Shown here piece after piece: positions 7,200 through 9,295 of a stretch of DNA of 9,295 nucleotides. Within the stretch, counting starts at the first letter, position 1. Every line of letters starts with the position of its first letter. This DNA is from Desulfobacterales bacterium. Lineage in GTDB: Bacteria; Desulfobacterota; Desulfobacteria; Desulfobacterales; JAHEIW01. The position numbers were made by a program, and so were the translations under genes. The stretch is taken from positions 1-9,295 of the forward strand of contig JAQYWI010000200.1 in NCBI GenBank assembly GCA_030145015.1, read 5' to 3'. The notes beneath the pieces were generated by a model. The model saw nothing but the letters and a program-made list of their open reading frames with translations, was not told the origin of the DNA and ran no database searches.

Positions 7200-7292
7200 A
7201 CGAAGATTTGCCTGACCCCGCTTTCCTCATAAAATGTATGTCCTTGTCGTACCGCTGGAAATGTGTGCCTCTGGATTTTGGATCTATTTTCT

Positions 7293-7322
7293 ATCATAAC
7301 CTAAAATGATTGCAAGACACAA
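7293..7322 (-). promoter_or_regulatory. Possible sigma-70-type promoter for the phoH operon
   Basis: Read on the minus strand, TTGTGT (7322-7317) and TATGAT (7298-7293) are separated by 18 nt. The -10 box matches five of six consensus bases; the -35 box is weak. It would give a leader of roughly 90 nt before phoH. This is a consensus match only, in AT-rich DNA where such matches occur by chance. Confidence 0.35.
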
Positions 7323-7389
7323 ATCCAACCTCCATATTATGCCATAAAAATACCTTGACTCACAAAATCTGCTCTGTTAGTTCAACCGT

Positions 7390-7414
7390 CTGATACCGTT
7401 GCAATTTGTATCAG
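7390..7414. promoter_or_regulatory. Inverted repeat upstream of cvpA, possible operator or leader hairpin
   Basis: CTGATAC at 7390-7396 and GTATCAG at 7408-7414 are exact 7-bp complements separated by 11 nt, an 18-bp centre-to-centre spacing. It lies about 76 bp before the cvpA start. The geometry would suit a dimeric repressor on nearly two helical turns, or an RNA hairpin in the leader. I do not recognise the site. Confidence 0.35.
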
Positions 7415-7490
7415 GACCATTTGATATGGGCAGACGTATTGAAATCAAGGAACGTTCGGGTTTTGATTCCGTTGCCTTTTTGGTGACTAA

Positions 7491-8018
7491 ATGAACCCTT
7501 TTGATGTTTTTATAATAATTGTGTTAGGTTATAGCATCGTTCGAGGCCTCTTCAGAGGGTTGGTCAAAGAAGTTTCATCTATTTTTGGTGTACTGGGCGG
7601 TTTTTATGCTGCCTATTCATACCATCCTGTAGTGGCCAAAATTTTCGCCGGATTGGTTATCAATCCTTCGTACCTGAATATTTTGAGTTTTTTGGTTATT
7701 TTTTGCAGTGTCCTCATAATAATCAGTATTCTCGGGGTTGTGATCAAATATTTGCTGAATGTAGCCTTTTTGGGGTGGATTGATCGCATAGGCGGTGTTT
7801 GTTTTGGATTAATTAAAGGCGTATTAATTGTCACTGTGTTGTTTATCATCCTCACCACCTTTCTTCCCAAAGGTGCTCCGCTAATCAAAAAGTCTGTTCT
7901 CGCCCCCCATGTCATCTGGATCTCGGAAAAAATGGTTAATGTTGTTTCCGAAGAAATGAAGCGTGACTTTTTTAGCAAACTTGAAGAATTTAAAAGAGCG
8001 TGGAAAATTCCAAAGTAA
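7491..8018 (+). CDS. cvpA: CvpA family inner-membrane protein
   Basis: CvpA-family proteins are small inner-membrane proteins, named for a role in colicin V production in E. coli and later linked to envelope and bile or stress tolerance. Their molecular activity is not settled. At 175 residues it shows the family layout: hydrophobic segments at about 4-17, 28-45, 62-86 and 103-125. The conserved RGLFRGLVKE (18-27) follows the first helix, and DRIGGVCFGLIKG (98-110) leads into the last. A polar, charged C-terminal tail of about 45 residues is probably cytoplasmic. The ATG is preceded by GGTGA with a 4-nt gap. It is the first plus-strand gene, and mazG overlaps its end by 19 nt, so the two are probably translated from one message. 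Family assignment is good; specific function is unknown. Confidence 0.88.
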   Translation: MNPFDVFIIIVLGYSIVRGLFRGLVKEVSSIFGVLGGFYAAYSYHPVVAKIFAGLVINPSYLNILSFLVIFCSVLIIISILGVVIKYLLNVAFLGWIDRIGGVCFGLIKGVLIVTVLFIILTTFLPKGAPLIKKSVLAPHVIWISEKMVNVVSEEMKRDFFSKLEEFKRAWKIPK

Positions 8019-8797
8019 AATCAGCAACAGATTCACTAAAGGCCCTGGTTGCATTGGTTGAATCCTTGCGGGGGGCGCACGGATGTCCCTGGGATAAAAA
8101 GCAAACTCCCCGAACTATGCTTATCTATCTAATAGAAGAAATGTATGAACTTGCCGATGCAATCGAGTCAAACCGCGCTGAAGATATACGCGAAGAGCTT
8201 GGGGATGTGTTATTTCATATTGTTTTTATGGCCCGACTATTTCAAGAAACGGGTCAGTTTAGCATTGACGATGTTGCTCGGGAAATCACGGACAAGATGA
8301 TCAGACGCCACCCGCATGTGTTTGGCACTGTCCGGGTTGATAACACTGAAACGGTGAAGTACAATTGGCATAAAATAAAACAAGATGAAAAGAAACCGGG
8401 CAAAAAAAAGTCTGTCATTGATTCCGTGCCTAAGCGGCTTCCAGCTTTAATGCGCACATACCAGATTTGTGAACGTACGGCTCGCAGCGGTTTTGATTGG
8501 AAGGATGCCGAAAGCCTTTTAGAGCAATTGGAGTCGGAATTAAATGACCTGAAACAGACTATGAAGGGTAACGAAGAAGAGCGGATTTCAGAAGAATTCG
8601 GGAATTTGCTGTTCGATCTGGTTTATTTGGCGCGGTTTTTAAAAATCCATCCCGAGACGGCTCTGTCCGGTGCGCTTAAAGGGTTTGAAAAACGATTCCG
8701 GCAGATGGAAAAAAGGGTTTACGAAAGCGGAACAAATTTCGATTCTCTTTCGCAGGCCGAAATTCAGCAGATCTGGCAAGCAATGGAATCCAGTTAA
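8000..8797 (+). CDS. mazG: Nucleoside triphosphate pyrophosphohydrolase MazG
   Basis: MazG hydrolyses (d)NTPs to the monophosphate and pyrophosphate and is thought to clear non-standard nucleotides and moderate stress signalling. The protein has the two-domain layout of the E. coli type at 265 residues. N-terminal domain: GCPWDKKQT at 28-36, LIEEMYELADAIE at 44-56 (the EExxE helix), EELGD at 65-69 (ExxD), and RRHPHVF at 102-108. C-terminal domain: an acidic helix at about 171-185, EEFGN at 198-202, and a typical end with FEKRFRQMEKR at 229-239. In the C-terminal domain the expected Asp of ExxD is Asn202, which may weaken metal binding. The start is GTG. An in-frame TAA lies 6 nt before it, so no earlier start exists, and the ribosome binding site (AAAAGAG) is weak. 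It overlaps cvpA by 19 nt. Confidence 0.93.
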   Translation: MENSKVKSATDSLKALVALVESLRGAHGCPWDKKQTPRTMLIYLIEEMYELADAIESNRAEDIREELGDVLFHIVFMARLFQETGQFSIDDVAREITDKMIRRHPHVFGTVRVDNTETVKYNWHKIKQDEKKPGKKKSVIDSVPKRLPALMRTYQICERTARSGFDWKDAESLLEQLESELNDLKQTMKGNEEERISEEFGNLLFDLVYLARFLKIHPETALSGALKGFEKRFRQMEKRVYESGTNFDSLSQAEIQQIWQAMESS

Positions 8798-8807
8798 GAA
8801 GGTAAAA

Positions 8808-9295
8808 ATGATCGCCATTATCGACTATGATGCCGGAAATCTTACCAGTGTCGCCAGAGCGGTTTCGCACCTTGGCATGTCATGTGTGATAACAAAGGCC
8901 GCGGATGAAATTAGAGGCGCAGATCGGATCATTTTTCCGGGAGTTGGTGCCGCCGGCGCAGCAATGGAAAGTTTGAAGCGCTCGGGACTGGATATGCTTA
9001 TTAAAGATGAGTTGGCCAGGGGAAAACCCATTTTGGGTATTTGTTTGGGTACCCAGATTATTCTGACCCACAGTGATGAGAATGATACACCCTGTCTGGG
9101 GATTTTAGACGGGACGGTGCGCGCTTTTGCGCCGGATAACCAATTACAAGATGGGCAAAAGCTGAAAATTCCCCACATGGGATGGAACGGGATCCGGATT
9201 GAAAAATCCCACCCGCTGCTTTTTGATGTGGGCGCGGATGATGAATTTTATTTTGTGCACAGCTATTATCCGGAACCGGAAAACTTCGAATCTGT
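8808..9295 (+). CDS. hisH: Imidazole glycerol phosphate synthase, glutaminase subunit HisH (cut by window edge)
   Basis: HisH releases ammonia from glutamine and passes it to HisF, which makes imidazole glycerol phosphate (histidine pathway) and AICAR (purine pathway). The visible 162 codons are a class I glutamine amidotransferase. IIDYDAGNL is at 4-12, the oxyanion-strand PGVGAAG at 44-50, and the nucleophile elbow GICLGTQ at 77-83 with Cys79. The HisH-specific IPHMGWN is at 121-127, followed by FYFVHSYY at 147-154. The family is about 200-210 residues, so the catalytic His and Glu near the C-terminus fall outside the window. The ATG follows AGAAGG with a 5-nt gap, and the mazG stop is 10 nt upstream, so it is likely co-transcribed with cvpA-mazG. 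hisA and hisF are the usual next genes. Assignment is secure. Confidence 0.95.
   Translation, partial: MIAIIDYDAGNLTSVARAVSHLGMSCVITKAADEIRGADRIIFPGVGAAGAAMESLKRSGLDMLIKDELARGKPILGICLGTQIILTHSDENDTPCLGILDGTVRAFAPDNQLQDGQKLKIPHMGWNGIRIEKSHPLLFDVGADDEFYFVHSYYPEPENFES

Larger units (their letters stand above)
7200..7490. other. Intergenic region between the divergent phoH and cvpA operons
   Basis: This 291-bp gap has no convincing protein or RNA gene. It separates genes transcribed away from each other, so it should contain a promoter for each. I can support a possible minus-strand promoter at 7293-7322 and an inverted repeat at 7390-7414. No cvpA promoter stands out. Just before cvpA, GGTGA at 7482-7486 is a plausible Shine-Dalgarno. 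Confidence 0.8.

Noticed and set aside
7290..7345. Short leader peptide behind GGAGG on the minus strand
   Set aside because: The possible GTG frame is only 8 codons, without regulatory codon runs or an attenuator-like structure.
7355..7383. TTGACT as -35 box of a cvpA promoter
   Set aside because: The -35 match is good, but the hexamer 17 nt downstream (TAGTTC) matches the -10 consensus poorly, and 16-18 nt spacings are no better.
7613..7978. 121-codon open frame on the minus strand inside cvpA
   Set aside because: It is the shadow of the hydrophobic cvpA frame, with no ribosome binding site or recognisable motif.
9035..9060. HisH nucleophile elbow reading GICLGTQ instead of GICLGMQ
   Set aside because: The residue after the Gly varies in class I glutaminases and the catalytic Cys79 is present, so no functional change is implied.
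8825..9178. 117-codon open frame on the minus strand inside hisH
   Set aside because: It is antisense to a hisH frame that carries all expected glutaminase motifs.

Overview
The window looks like part of a Desulfobacterota (deltaproteobacterial, probably Desulfobacterales-type) chromosome. This rests on gene content, gene order and protein flavour, not on a marker gene. It is almost fully coding, with moderate GC and tightly packed genes. I see no phage genes, insertion sequence, tRNA, rRNA or CRISPR. Both ends cut through genes: lysC on the left and hisH on the right.

Minus strand, read from about 7200 down to 1: phoH, a pgpH-like 7TM-HD phosphohydrolase gene, ybeY, pdxJ, a 160-bp repeat element, nnr (NAD(P)HX epimerase/dehydratase), tsaE and lysC. 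phoH-pgpH-ybeY is a conserved RNA-metabolism and signalling cluster. nnr-tsaE-lysC covers metabolite repair, tRNA t6A modification and the first step of aspartate-family amino acid synthesis. Neighbouring genes overlap or lie within about 25 nt of each other, so this is probably one or two operons. The only real gap is 2501-2703, which holds the repeat.

Plus strand, from 7491 to the end: cvpA (membrane protein), mazG (NTP pyrophosphohydrolase) and hisH (histidine biosynthesis glutaminase, partial). These are also overlapping or closely spaced. The 291-bp gap at 7200-7490 separates the two divergent operons and should hold both promoters.

Most of the window is ordinary housekeeping DNA. Four things deserve a second look. 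(1) The pdxJ product keeps the family backbone but has lost several catalytic and substrate-binding residues, including the histidine that acts as proton donor. (2) A structured element of 9-bp units in two inverted arms sits between pdxJ and nnr. (3) The pgpH-like gene overlaps ybeY by 101 nt, and a single-base shift would remove the overlap. (4) The C-terminal MazG domain has Asn where the metal-binding ExxD motif normally has Asp. I found no convincing new multi-gene system.
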